A DNA stretch of 64,000 nt from Nitrospirillum amazonense (GCF_007828035.1 NZ_VITV01000004.1:697559-761558); one strand, 5' to 3'; counted from the first letter of the stretch, positions 1 through 8,201 are shown. Numbers and translations: made by a program. The notes: a model not told the origin generated them from the letters alone.

Positions 1-711
1 GAAGGGCCTGAGCCCGGCACGCTGGTTCAGTACTTCAAGGATGATACGTCCCATGAGCACAAGAAGGGCGTCATCACCGGCAAGGGCGTGCTGAACAACC
101 GCATCTCCGAATACCTGATGACCCGCCTGGGCGAGATGGGGGTGCCCACCCATTTCGTCCGCCGCCTGAACATGCGCGAGCAGCTGGTGCGCGAGGTGGA
201 GATCATCCCGGTCGAGGTGGTGGTGCGCAATGTCGCCGCCGGCTCGCTCAGCAAGCGCTTCGGCATTCCCGAAGGCACGCAGCTGCCCCGCTCCATCATC
301 GAGTTCTATTACAAGTCCGACGAGCTGGGCTGCCCCATGGTGTCGGAGGAGCACATCACCGCCTTCGGCTGGGCGGGGCCCCAGGACCTGGACGACATGC
401 TGTCGCTCAGCCTGCGCATCAACGACTACCTGTCCGGCCTGTTCCTGGGCACGGGCCTGAAGCTGGTGGACTTCAAGGTGGAGTTCGGCCGGCTGTGGGA
501 CAATGACGAGATGCGCATCGTCCTGGCCGATGAGATCAGCCCGGACAATTGCCGCCTGTGGGACATCAAGACCAACGAGAAGCTGGACAAGGACCGCTTC
601 CGCCAGGACCTGGGCAAGGTCGAGGAAGCCTACCAGGAAGTGGCCCGCCGCCTGGGCATCCTGCCCGAGGGCGGCCCCGGCGACGTCAAGGCGCCCAAGC
701 TGATGCAGTGA
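1..711 (+). CDS. purC: Phosphoribosylaminoimidazole-succinocarboxamide synthase (SAICAR synthetase), 5' end cut off
   Basis: PurC ligates aspartate to CAIR using ATP in cytosolic purine synthesis. The frame is open from base 1, so the true start lies upstream; 236 residues remain of a family of about 250. The visible N-terminal part reads [15 protein letters not shown], typical of residues 15-30 of bacterial PurC. Further on are the substrate-binding stretch [12 protein letters not shown] and the late motif [16 protein letters not shown] strong hairpin terminator follows the stop, and purS lies 82 bp downstream on the same strand, as in many alphaproteobacterial purine clusters. The family call is secure; only the missing start is unknown. 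Confidence 0.96.
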   Translation, partial: EGPEPGTLVQYFKDDTSHEHKKGVITGKGVLNNRISEYLMTRLGEMGVPTHFVRRLNMREQLVREVEIIPVEVVVRNVAAGSLSKRFGIPEGTQLPRSIIEFYYKSDELGCPMVSEEHITAFGWAGPQDLDDMLSLSLRINDYLSGLFLGTGLKLVDFKVEFGRLWDNDEMRIVLADEISPDNCRLWDIKTNEKLDKDRFRQDLGKVEEAYQEVARRLGILPEGGPGDVKAPKLMQ

Positions 712-720
712 AGTTCCGGT

Positions 721-750
721 CCCGGGGGCGATTTCGCCCCCGGGCCTTTT
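721..750 (+). terminator. Rho-independent terminator after purC
   Basis: A perfect 10-bp stem (721-730 with 735-744, arms CCCGGGGGCG and CGCCCCCGGG, loop ATTT) is followed by CCTTTTC. It lies just after the purC stop and before the purS start, so it may attenuate read-through between them. Confidence 0.75.
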
Positions 751-793
751 CATATCCCTCGTTTTGCGTAGAACCAACCAGGAAGCATCGATC

Positions 794-1033
794 ATGAAGG
801 CCAAGGTTACCGTCACGCTGAAGCACGGCGTCCTCGATCCCCAGGGCAAGGCCATCGGCCACGCCCTGCAGACCCTGGGCTTCGACGGCGTGGGCGAAGT
901 CCGTCAGGGCAAGCTGATCGAGCTGGACCTGGAAGAGACCGACCCCGCCAAGGCCAAGGCGGCGGTGGAGTCGATGTGCCAACGCCTGCTGGCCAACACC
1001 GTCATCGAGAACTACGCCATCGAGCTGGTCTGA
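794..1033 (+). CDS. purS: Phosphoribosylformylglycinamidine synthase subunit PurS
   Basis: Small subunit of the three-part FGAM synthase (PurS-PurQ-PurL), which makes FGAM from FGAR and glutamine; PurS is thought to help dock PurQ on PurL. The 79-residue product starts MKAKVTVTLKHGVLDPQGKA and contains VGEVRQGKLIELDLEE, both hallmarks of PurS, and has the normal family length. I chose the ATG at 794 because GGAAG precedes it and the family starts at this Met; an in-frame TTG at 764 is less likely. In related bacteria purQ usually follows directly, but here a hairpin and the tetR/tetA pair follow, and neither purQ nor purL is in the window. Confidence 0.95.
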   Translation: MKAKVTVTLKHGVLDPQGKAIGHALQTLGFDGVGEVRQGKLIELDLEETDPAKAKAAVESMCQRLLANTVIENYAIELV

Positions 1034-1041
1034 GTCCCGGT

Positions 1042-1066
1042 CCGGGGCGGCGCCCGGCCGCCCCGG
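1042..1066. terminator. GC-rich hairpin between convergent purS and tetR
   Basis: A perfect 10-bp stem (1042-1051 with 1057-1066, arms CCGGGGCGGC and GCCGCCCCGG) sits just after the purS stop and just before the tetR stop on the other strand. The T-run is weak, so it could serve as a bidirectional terminator or an RNA 3'-end stabiliser. Confidence 0.5.
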
Positions 1067-1072
1067 TGCCCC

Positions 1073-1696
1073 TTATTCCGTCGGTTTCAGGCCGGCGATG
1101 AAATAGCCCAGCGCCCGGTCGAACGCGGCGTCCGGGCTGTCGCTCAGGACGCCGGCCATCGCCGCCGCCATCAGCGGCGCGTCGGGCCCCACCTCCGGCA
1201 GGGTCTGGCCGGCGCGGTCGGGCGCGTCCGTGGCCCGCGCCTGTTCCTCCAGCACCCATCCCACGACGAAGCGCGACAGCGCGATCATGATGCACAGCGC
1301 GTCCGCCGGGGCGAAGCCGTGCCGGCACAGCAGGCCCACCTGCGCCTCCGCCAGCGGCATCTGTTCCGCCAGCGGGCCGGTGCCGGCGTGCACGCGGGCG
1401 CCGTCGCGATAGGCCAGCAGGGCGTGGCGGAAGCTGCGGACGTTGAGCGTCAGCCACGCCCGCCAGTCCGTCTCCCCCTCCGGTGGCCACACATGCTTGT
1501 GCTGCGCCAGCATGGCCACGGCCATGGCGTCCAACAGCGCGCGCTTATTACGGAAATGCCAATACAGGGTGGGCGACTGCACGCCCAGGCGCGCCGCCAG
1601 CAGGCGGGTGCTGAGCCCGTCCATCCCCACCTCGTTCAGCAGATCCAAGGCCGCGCGCACCACCGTGTCGCGGGTCAGTTTGCCCTCTGGCCGCAT
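1073..1696 (-). CDS. tetR: Tetracycline repressor, TetR(A)-like
   Basis: Tetracycline-responsive repressor of the adjacent efflux gene. The 207-residue product has the TetR helix-turn-helix at its N-terminus (LTRDTVVRAALDLLNEVGMD, then LGVQSPTLYWHFRNKRALLD). Its core follows class A TetR closely, for example ALLAYRDGARVHAGT in the ligand-binding region. I chose ATG 1696 because GGAGG sits five bases upstream and the length then matches TetR; an ATG at 1708 would add four residues. It is divergent from tetA with two tetO-type operators between them, so it should repress both genes and be induced by tetracycline-magnesium. Function is inferred from family and context. Confidence 0.92.
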   Translation of the reverse strand: MRPEGKLTRDTVVRAALDLLNEVGMDGLSTRLLAARLGVQSPTLYWHFRNKRALLDAMAVAMLAQHKHVWPPEGETDWRAWLTLNVRSFRHALLAYRDGARVHAGTGPLAEQMPLAEAQVGLLCRHGFAPADALCIMIALSRFVVGWVLEEQARATDAPDRAGQTLPEVGPDAPLMAAAMAGVLSDSPDAAFDRALGYFIAGLKPTE

Positions 1697-1721
1697 GCCA
1701 TCCTCCATTCGCGCTTGACTC

Positions 1722-1737
1722 TCTATCATCGATAGGG
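1722..1737. promoter_or_regulatory. tetO-like operator 1
   Basis: TCTATCATCGATAGGG differs by one central base from the TCTATCATTGATAGGG-type tet operator of Tn10-family systems. The CTATC/GATAG half-sites (1723-1727 and 1731-1735) are intact. It lies just upstream of the tetR start. Confidence 0.85.
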
Positions 1738-1747
1738 AAAATGCAAC

Positions 1748-1763
1748 TCTATCAGTGATAGGG
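1748..1763. promoter_or_regulatory. tetO-like operator 2
   Basis: TCTATCAGTGATAGGG has perfect CTATC/GATAG half-sites around a 3-bp centre, almost identical to Tn10 tetO2. It lies 18 bp before the tetA ATG and 26 bp centre-to-centre from operator 1, the usual dual-operator layout of tetR-tetA regions. Confidence 0.88.
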
Positions 1764-1781
1764 ATTTGAAGGCGTGGCGTC

Positions 1782-2996
1782 ATGAACAAGGCGTTGTATG
1801 TGGTTTTCCTGGCCATGGCGCTGGATGCGGTGGGCATCGGCATCATTATGCCCATCCTGCCGGGACTGTTGCGCGAAGTGACCGGCACGGACGATGTGGC
1901 GCCGCTCTATGGCCTGCTGCTGGCGATCTTCGCCCTGATGCAGTTCTTCTGCGCCCCGGTGCTGGGCGCGCTCAGCGACCGCTACGGTCGGCGGCCCATC
2001 CTGCTGCTGTCGCTGATCGGCGGGGCACTGGATTATTTGGCCCTGGCGTGGTCGCCCAACATCTGGGTGGTGGCGGGCGGCCGCATCCTGGCCGGCATTA
2101 CCTCCGCCAACATGGCGGTCATCACCGCCTACATCACCGACACGACGGAAGAGGCGGGGCGGGCCAAGCAATTCGGGCGCATGAGTGCCGCCTTCGGCGT
2201 CGGCTTCATCGCCGGCCCGGCCTTGGGCGGCCTGCTGGGCATGGTTTCGCTGCGAGCGCCCTTCCTGCTGGCGGCCGGCTTGAACGGCCTGAACTTCCTG
2301 CTGGCGCTGCTGGTGCTGCCGGAGTCGCGGCCGGCGACAACGGAGCGCGCGCCCATCAAGCTTGGCGCCTTGAACGCCTTCGGCTCCCTGCGCTGGGCCG
2401 TCGGCGTACCGATCCTGGCGCGGCTGCTGGTGGTTTATGTCCTGGCGGAAGGGGCGGGCCAGCTGGCGGCCTCGCTCTGGGTGCTGAACGGCCAGGACCG
2501 ATTCGCCTGGGACGCGTCGGTGGTGGGCTGGTCGCTGGCGGCCTTTGGTTTCCTGCACGCCATTGCCCAGACCTTCGTGACGGAACCGGTGACCCGCCGG
2601 CTGGGTGAACGGGGCGCCTTCATCCTGGCGGCGGTGGCGGACGGCGTGGCCTATGCCGTCATGGCCTTCGCCACCCATGGCCTGGCCGTCTTCCTCATCA
2701 TGCCGCTGCTGTCCCTGGGTGGCATCGTCGGGCCGGCCCTTCAGGCGCTTATGTCCTTCCGCGTCGGCCAGGACCGGCAGGGTGAACTGCAGGGCACGCT
2801 GGCGGCGCTGGGTAGCCTGGTGGGTATCGGCGGCCCGTTGCTCTTCACCGCCGTCTATGGCGCCACCCGGGCCAGCATGCCGGGTGCCGTCTGGCTGCTG
2901 GGCGTGGCGGCCTATGCCATCGCCGTTCCGCTGCTGCCCAGCCGCCGGGCCCTGGCGCCCACTGGGACACCAGCCGGCACGCCGGCGGGGGAATGA
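1782..2996 (+). CDS. tetA: Tetracycline efflux MFS transporter TetA
   Basis: Predicted inner-membrane tetracycline-Mg/H+ antiporter with 12 transmembrane helices and 404 residues, the normal length. The start MNKALYVVFLAMALDAVGIG matches TetA helix 1 (LDAVGIG). MFS motif A is APVLGALSDRYGRRPILL (loop 2-3), and motif C is the MSAAFGVGFIAGPALGGLLG stretch in helix 5. Later blocks such as FGFLHAIAQTFVTEPVTRRLGE and QGELQGTLAALGSLVGIGGP also follow class A/C TetA. The gene starts 18 bp after an operator and is divergent from tetR, which supports a dedicated tetracycline pump over a general drug exporter. Base composition resembles the neighbours, so recent transfer is not obvious. Confidence 0.93.
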   Translation: MNKALYVVFLAMALDAVGIGIIMPILPGLLREVTGTDDVAPLYGLLLAIFALMQFFCAPVLGALSDRYGRRPILLLSLIGGALDYLALAWSPNIWVVAGGRILAGITSANMAVITAYITDTTEEAGRAKQFGRMSAAFGVGFIAGPALGGLLGMVSLRAPFLLAAGLNGLNFLLALLVLPESRPATTERAPIKLGALNAFGSLRWAVGVPILARLLVVYVLAEGAGQLAASLWVLNGQDRFAWDASVVGWSLAAFGFLHAIAQTFVTEPVTRRLGERGAFILAAVADGVAYAVMAFATHGLAVFLIMPLLSLGGIVGPALQALMSFRVGQDRQGELQGTLAALGSLVGIGGPLLFTAVYGATRASMPGAVWLLGVAAYAIAVPLLPSRRALAPTGTPAGTPAGE

Positions 2997-3018
2997 GGCG
3001 CGCGCTTCGCCCCGCGCG

Positions 3019-3543
3019 TCAGTCGGCTTTCGGTCCCACCCTTTCCGCCTCGTCCCGGTCCGCCTGGCTGGCGCCGGCGTGGACCAGCAGGTTGTCACGC
3101 AGGCGGCTGACCGTCTTCTGGATCACCTTGAACTCTTCCGGTGTCAGGCCGCTGGCCTTCACCAGATTGCGCTGCCCCCCCTTTTCCCGCAGCTGGCGGC
3201 CGGCCGGGGTCAGGCTGACCCGCACCTGGCGCTCATCCGCCGGGTCGCGGCGGCGCTGCAGATAGCCCAGCGACTCCAGCTTCTTCAGGATGGGGGTCAG
3301 GGTGTTCGATTCCAGAAACAGCTTCTCACCCAAGCCGCTGACCGTCTGGTCGTCCTGCTCCCACAGGGCGACGATCGCGATCCACTGGGTATAAGTCACG
3401 CCCAGTTCATCCAAGATCGCCTTGTAGGCGCGGCCGTAAGCTAGGTTCGCGGAATAGACGGCGAAGCACAGGAAATCCGCCAGCTTCGGCTGGGGGGCGG
3501 AGGGCGCGGGGCTGTCTGGTGCCGGGGCATCAGGGGGTGTCAT
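3019..3543 (-). CDS. MarR-family regulator, OhrR-like (one-Cys peroxide sensor)
   Basis: Winged-helix MarR protein of 174 residues. The segment DFLCFAVYSANLAYGRAYK carries the single conserved cysteine (Cys26 with this start) that OhrR proteins use to sense organic hydroperoxides. It is followed by LGVTYTQWIAIVALWEQD and the wing LQRRRDPADERQVRVSLTPAG. I see no second Cys, so it would be the one-Cys type. GGAAGG seven bases before ATG 3543 favours that start over ATG 3570. It is divergent from the dipZ-like gene at 3701, and the gap holds CGATTAAA repeats that could be its operators. No ohr gene is nearby, so the target may be dipZ and itself. Confidence 0.85.
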   Translation of the reverse strand: MTPPDAPAPDSPAPSAPQPKLADFLCFAVYSANLAYGRAYKAILDELGVTYTQWIAIVALWEQDDQTVSGLGEKLFLESNTLTPILKKLESLGYLQRRRDPADERQVRVSLTPAGRQLREKGGQRNLVKASGLTPEEFKVIQKTVSRLRDNLLVHAGASQADRDEAERVGPKAD

Positions 3544-3609
3544 CGGCGTTCCTTCCGATAAGGGTGTCAAGGGGCCTGCCGGCCTGTCCTGCCCTATATA
3601 ACACGGATG

Positions 3610-3687
3610 CGATTAAATCGGGAATTGACGCCGCATTGGAACAGGTCTATTAACAGCGTATACGATCTAAACGGACACGATTAAAAT
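3610..3687. promoter_or_regulatory. Candidate operators of the OhrR-like regulator
   Basis: The divergent gap holds CGATTAAATCG (3610-3620), an inverted repeat with 5-bp arms around a single A, and a second half-matching copy CGATTAAAAT (3678-3687) abutting the dipZ ribosome binding site (TAGGAG, 3687-3692). AT-rich sites of the form AATTnAATT are typical of OhrR/MarR operators. Binding here is inferred. Confidence 0.45.
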
Positions 3688-3700
3688 AGGAGCCATCGTC

Positions 3701-5470
3701 ATGGCCTCGATCCTTCTGGCGTATCTGGCGGGTGTGTTGACCATCGCCGCCCCCTGCATCCTGCCGCTGCTGCCCATCGTCCTGGCCCCGGCCCTGTCGG
3801 ACGGGGCCGGCTTCCGCCGCCGGGGGCTACCCCTGCTGATGGGGCTAACGGCGGCCTTCGCCGTGACGGCCAGCCTGGCGGCAGCGGGCGGCTGGGCGGT
3901 GGCGGCCAACCAGTACGGCCGGGCGATGGGTCTGGCCTTCGTGGCCCTGTTTGGCCTGGCCATGATGTGGCCGGCGCTGGCCGCCCGGCTGACGGCGCCG
4001 CTGGTGGCGGCGGGGGCGCGGCTGGCTGAACGGTTCAGCCCTGGCGCGGCTTCGGGGGTCGACAGGACCGTCGCTTCGTCGCTGGCCCTGGGCCTGGCCA
4101 CCGGGCTGATGTGGGCGCCCTGCGCCGGGCCCATTCTGGGCCTGATCCTCAGCGCCGCCGCCCTGCATGGGCCCGGCCCCGATACCACGGTGGCGCTGTT
4201 CTTCTACGCCCTGGGCGCCGCCACGCCGCTGGCCGTCTTCATGATCGGCGGCGGCAGGCTGGTGCGCGCCCTGCCGCAGGGGGCCCTGCGCTGGGCCGAG
4301 GGCGTGCGCCGGGTGGCGGGTGGTGCCGTGGTCGCCACGGCGGCCATCAGCGCCGCCGGCCTGGACACCCGCCTGTTCCTGGGGGTGCCGGCCTTGCCCA
4401 CCGACCGGGTGGAGCGCGCCCTGGTCAAGGTGTTGAGCGCCCATGACTCCGGCGTGGCCCATGCCGCCACCCTGCCGGCGGCGAACCCATCTCCACAACC
4501 CCCGCTGACCGGACCCCTGGCTGACGTGCTGAAGGCCAAGGCCTGGGTCAACACCCCCGGTCTGACATCGGGGGATCTGCGTGGCCATGTGGTGCTGGTG
4601 AACTTCTGGACCTATTCCTGCATCAACTGCCTGCGCACCTTACCGCATGTCCGCCAGTGGGCGGCGCAGTACAAGGACCGGGGCCTGGTGGTGGTGGGCG
4701 TGCACACCCCGGAGTTCGCCTTCGAACGCGACGTCGACAACATCACCAAGGCCGCCGCCACGCTGGACGTGACCTATCCGGTGGCGGTGGACAACGACTA
4801 TCGCATCTGGCGCGCCTTCGACAACCAGGCCTGGCCCGCCCTGTACCTGGTGGGCGCCGATGGCCGCGTCATCTACCAGGCCTTTGGCGAGGGCGATTAC
4901 GACAAGACGGAACGCGTCATCCGCAAGGCGCTGGCGGACGCCCAGGCCACGCCCGCTGCTCCGGGTCCCGCCACCGCAGTCAAGGTTGAGGGCACGCAGG
5001 CCGCCGCCGACCTCAACGACCTGGGCTCCCCCGAAACCTATGTCGGCTATGGCGAGGGCCAGCGCTATTCCGGTGGCGATGACATCGTGGCCGACGCCCC
5101 CGCCCGCTACCGCCCGGCCGGCAGCCTGCGCCTGAACCGCTGGACCCTGGGCGGCGACTGGACGGTGGGCCGGGAATTCGCCACGGCCGGCCAGGCCGGG
5201 GCTCGTATCGCCTACCGCTTCCACGCCCGCGACCTGCACCTGGTGCTGGCGCCAGGCGCCGATGGCCAGCCCGTCCGCTTCCGGGTGCGCATCGACGGTG
5301 CCGCCCCCGGCGCCGACCACGGCACTGACGTGGACGCCGACGGCGTGGGCACGGTGCGCGCCGCCAAGCTGTACCAGCTGGTCCGCCAAACCGGCCCGGT
5401 GGTCGATCACACTTTCGAGATCGAGTTCCTAGACCCCGGCGCCCGCGCCTACGCCTTCACCTTCGGCTAA
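3701..5470 (+). CDS. dipZ: DipZ-like protein: CcdA membrane domain fused to thioredoxin/TlpA domain
   Basis: Inner-membrane thiol-redox protein of 589 residues. Residues about 1-230 form a CcdA/DsbD-type bundle (IAAPCILPLLPIVLAP at the N-terminus; MWAPCAGPILGLILS later), which passes electrons from cytosolic thioredoxin. Residues about 270-410 are a TlpA-like thioredoxin fold with active site Cys307-Ile-Asn-Cys310. The last about 150 residues match the extra C-terminal domain of mycobacterial DipZ, which has a carbohydrate-binding-like fold. It probably supplies reductant to extracytoplasmic proteins. TAGGAG lies eight bases before ATG 3701. The divergent OhrR-like gene suggests peroxide control, which is inference. 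Confidence 0.9.
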   Translation: MASILLAYLAGVLTIAAPCILPLLPIVLAPALSDGAGFRRRGLPLLMGLTAAFAVTASLAAAGGWAVAANQYGRAMGLAFVALFGLAMMWPALAARLTAPLVAAGARLAERFSPGAASGVDRTVASSLALGLATGLMWAPCAGPILGLILSAAALHGPGPDTTVALFFYALGAATPLAVFMIGGGRLVRALPQGALRWAEGVRRVAGGAVVATAAISAAGLDTRLFLGVPALPTDRVERALVKVLSAHDSGVAHAATLPAANPSPQPPLTGPLADVLKAKAWVNTPGLTSGDLRGHVVLVNFWTYSCINCLRTLPHVRQWAAQYKDRGLVVVGVHTPEFAFERDVDNITKAAATLDVTYPVAVDNDYRIWRAFDNQAWPALYLVGADGRVIYQAFGEGDYDKTERVIRKALADAQATPAAPGPATAVKVEGTQAAADLNDLGSPETYVGYGEGQRYSGGDDIVADAPARYRPAGSLRLNRWTLGGDWTVGREFATAGQAGARIAYRFHARDLHLVLAPGADGQPVRFRVRIDGAAPGADHGTDVDADGVGTVRAAKLYQLVRQTGPVVDHTFEIEFLDPGARAYAFTFG

Positions 5471-5533
5471 CACCCTGCCACGGCAGGCGCGCCCCGGGCC
5501 CTCCGCGCAGGCGGTGCTGGACGTGGTAACGCT

Positions 5534-6277
5534 CTAAACCAGCCCCTGGGCGCGGAAGCTGAAGTGCCGGCCCCGGCCGATGACCAGATGGTCATGCACC
5601 GATATCTCCAGGGCCTTGGCGGCGTCGGCGATGGCCTTGGTCATCTGGATGTCCGCCCGGCTGGGGCTGGGATCGCCGCTGGGGTGGTTGTGCACCAGGA
5701 TGATGCCGCTTGCGCCCAGCTCCAGCGCGCGCTTCAGCACCTCGCGCGGGTAGGCCGCCGTCTGGTTGACCGTGCCGCGCTGCTGCACCTCGTCACGCAG
5801 CAGCGCGTGCCGGCCGTCCAGGAACAGCACGCGGAACTGCTCTACCGGCTCATGCGCCAGGGCGCCCTGACAGTAATCCAGCAGCTTCTGCCAGGACGAC
5901 AGCACGGGGCGGTCCAGCAACTCCCGCCGTGCCATGCGCAGGGCGGCGGCGGCCACCACCTTGATGGCGCCGATGGCGGCGTCGCTCAGCTTGAACTCGT
6001 CACGCAAGGTGGCCACCGGCGCCGACACCAGCCCCCAGAAGGAACCGAAGCGGTCCAGCAGCTGCTTGGCCAGGGGCTTCACGTCGCGCCGGGGGATGGC
6101 CTGGAACAGCAGCAGCTCCACCAGCTCATAATCCTGCAGGGCTTCCGGGCCCTGGCTCAGAAAACGCTCGCGCAGGCGGTCGCGGTGGCCGTGATAGTGG
6201 GGCGGCGGTTCCTTCTCGGCGGCCGGCGTGGGCAGGTCCAATTCCAGTACGGCGTTCTTGTCGTGCTCGCGGCCCAT
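5534..6277 (-). CDS. radC: RadC family protein (UPF0758, JAB/MPN domain)
   Basis: Protein of 247 residues. The N-terminal helix-hairpin-helix region (LVELLLFQAIPRRDVKPLAK) precedes a C-terminal JAB/MPN domain with the metal motif VHNHPSGDPSPSRAD. That is a complete HxH...SxxD set. Despite its name, a DNA-repair role for RadC is not established; its biochemical function is open. I chose ATG 6277 (MGREHDKNAVLELD) because upstream residues in the longer frame are not family-like. In many alphaproteobacteria radC lies next to map; here an opposite-strand gene sits between them. Confidence 0.92.
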   Translation of the reverse strand: MGREHDKNAVLELDLPTPAAEKEPPPHYHGHRDRLRERFLSQGPEALQDYELVELLLFQAIPRRDVKPLAKQLLDRFGSFWGLVSAPVATLRDEFKLSDAAIGAIKVVAAAALRMARRELLDRPVLSSWQKLLDYCQGALAHEPVEQFRVLFLDGRHALLRDEVQQRGTVNQTAAYPREVLKRALELGASGIILVHNHPSGDPSPSRADIQMTKAIADAAKALEISVHDHLVIGRGRHFSFRAQGLV

Positions 6278-6548
6278 GCCCCATCCCCCGTTACCCGCGC
6301 AGGCAGTATAGGCGGGGCGCGATGCACCTGCCAGAGGCGGCGCCCAGGATGGGGTGGGGAGACCTGGGTGGGGAAAATCGTCCCGGCAAAACCTGCCCTT
6401 CGCACGGCGGGCCGGAGGGGCTTGCCGGGGTGGGCCCGGACCGGCCCCAGCAGCGACTCGCGGGAATCGCTGCTCTATCCGCCCAGCCATTGCCTGGCAT
6501 ATCTATTGCTTTGGGGTTACTTCGCCTGACCAGAGGAGTCCAGCCGCG

Positions 6549-7034
6549 ATGCCCCATCTCATTCCCCTGTCCACCGTCAAGACGGCGCGTGCCGACAAGT
6601 CACTGGCCGAGAGGTCCTATGGGTGCGGGGACGAGCGCGGCCTTGAGCCCTTGCCCGGCATTCCCCTGGTGGAGGAGGAGCGGCTGCGCCGCTACGCCCT
6701 GTCGCTGGGGGACGGCGCGCTGTCCGAGATTCTGACGCTCTACGCGGAATGCCTGGTGGACGCCGGCGGCGCCTTGGACCTAGCGCTGCAGCGCGGTGCC
6801 GTCGACGGCGTGCGCCACTACGCCTATCTGCTGACCGGCACGGCGGCGGAGATGGGGACACCCCGGCTGGCCCACATCAGCCGCTTTCTGGCACGCCGCG
6901 CCGGGCAAGGGGTGGCGGAGGCTGGCGCCCTGGCCTCCTTGCGCCAGGTGCTGGCCCAGACCCAGGCAGCGGTGGGCGATGTGCTGGAACATCATCTGCA
7001 GGTGGTGCAGGGACCGCAGGTCGCCCGTGCGTGA
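6549..7034 (+). CDS. Degenerate histidine-phosphotransfer (Hpt)-like protein
   Basis: Protein of 161 residues, probably all-helical. The segment Y93-L-L-T-G-T-A-A-E-M-G aligns with the Hpt core HxxKGxxxxxG, keeping both glycines, but Tyr93 sits at the phosphorylated His and Thr96 at the usual Lys. Following residues (TPRLAHISRFLARRAG) fit the next Hpt helix. If the fold call is right, it cannot act as a His phosphorelay and may bind or sequester a response regulator. ATG 6549 is chosen for the GAGGAG ten bases upstream. It stands alone between radC and map on the opposite strand and ends at a strong terminator. The family call is moderate. Confidence 0.55.
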   Translation: MPHLIPLSTVKTARADKSLAERSYGCGDERGLEPLPGIPLVEEERLRRYALSLGDGALSEILTLYAECLVDAGGALDLALQRGAVDGVRHYAYLLTGTAAEMGTPRLAHISRFLARRAGQGVAEAGALASLRQVLAQTQAAVGDVLEHHLQVVQGPQVARA

Positions 7035-7051
7035 TCCCGAAATCCAAAAGA

Positions 7052-7083
7052 AAACCCCGCCCGGGGCGACCTGGGCGGGGTTT
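7052..7083. terminator. Bidirectional terminator between the Hpt-like gene and map
   Basis: A perfect 11-bp stem (7052-7062 with 7073-7083, arms AAACCCCGCCC and GGGCGGGGTTT) gives A/T tails on both strands between two convergent genes. Confidence 0.85.
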
Positions 7084-7107
7084 GCCTTTCCGGCACAGGG
7101 CCGGTGA

Positions 7108-7953
7108 TCAGGCCTTGGCCGCGTAGGGCGGCTGGTGGAAACCCGCCGGGGACAGGGTGAAGATCTCACAGCCGTCCTTGGTCACGCCCACCGTGTGCTC
7201 GAACTGCGCCGACAGGCTCTTGTCCTTGGTCACGGCGGTCCAGCCATCGGACAGAATCTTCACGTCATAACGGCCGATGTTGATCATGGGCTCGATGGTG
7301 AAGATCATGCCTTCCTTCAGCTCCGTGCCCTGGCCCGGCTTGCCGAAATGCAAGACGGACGGGGCGGTGTGGAACACCTTGCCCACGCCGTGGCCGCAGA
7401 AGTCACGCACGACGGAGAAGCGGTTGCCCTCGGCGAAGGTCTGGATGGCGTGGCCGATGTCGCCCAGGGTGGCGCCGGGGCGCACCGCCTGGATGCCGCG
7501 CATCATGGCCTCATACGTCACGTCCACCAGCTTGCGCGCCTTCAGGGGGATGTCGTCACCCACGAAGAACATGCGGCTGGTGTCGCCGTACCAGCCGTCG
7601 ACGATGACGGTGACGTCGATGTTGGCGATATCGCCCTTCTGCAGGCGCTTGTCGCTGGGGATGCCGTGGCAGACCACGTGATTGACGGAAATGCAGCAGG
7701 ACTTGGGATAGCCGCGATAGCCCAGGGTGGCGGACTTGGCACCGTGGGCCTGCGTCCATTCCTCGCACAGCCGGTCGATCTCCTCCGTCGCCACGCCGGG
7801 CACGACGAAGGGGGTCAGGTAGTCCAGCAGGGCCGCGGCCGTCTGGCCGGCCTTGCGCATGGCGGCGAAGCCTTCCTCGCCATGGATGACGATGCCGCGA
7901 TCTTCCAGTTCGTACTCTTCATCCGCGGCGGCGGCCGCTTCGCCTCTGTTCAT
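7108..7953 (-). CDS. map: Methionine aminopeptidase, type I
   Basis: Removes the initiator Met from nascent proteins after deformylation. The 281-residue product has all five metal ligands of the pita-bread fold: the two Asp in NIDVTVIVDGWYGDTSRMFF, His in DFCGHGVGKVFH, Glu in MIFTIEPMINIG and Glu in AQFEHTVGVT. YPKSCCISVNHVVCHGIP is typical of type Ia enzymes. It is about 15-20 residues longer than E. coli Map because of an acidic N-terminal extension (DEEYELEDRG). The ATG at 7953 has only a weak ribosome binding site, so a slightly different start is possible. It ends at a shared bidirectional terminator. Confidence 0.96.
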   Translation of the reverse strand: MNRGEAAAAADEEYELEDRGIVIHGEEGFAAMRKAGQTAAALLDYLTPFVVPGVATEEIDRLCEEWTQAHGAKSATLGYRGYPKSCCISVNHVVCHGIPSDKRLQKGDIANIDVTVIVDGWYGDTSRMFFVGDDIPLKARKLVDVTYEAMMRGIQAVRPGATLGDIGHAIQTFAEGNRFSVVRDFCGHGVGKVFHTAPSVLHFGKPGQGTELKEGMIFTIEPMINIGRYDVKILSDGWTAVTKDKSLSAQFEHTVGVTKDGCEIFTLSPAGFHQPPYAAKA

Positions 7954-8201
7954 GCTCTAAAATCCATCTGTCGGGCGGCCAGCCGGCCAAGCCCAGCCAA
8001 GTACCAGCGTCCGGCGGTCATGGGGCTGGTGAACAGGCGCCGGCGCATACGGTTCCGAACTTAGGCGCGCCACCGTTCCACGGCAAGGCAATCCGGGGCA
8101 GGGCAGGGCTCCGAATCCGCGTCAGGGACGGTTGGCGGCGGGACATTTCCCCCTATAATCGCGCGGCCCATCCCGTCCCGCGACGAAAGAGCCCGCCTCG
8201 A

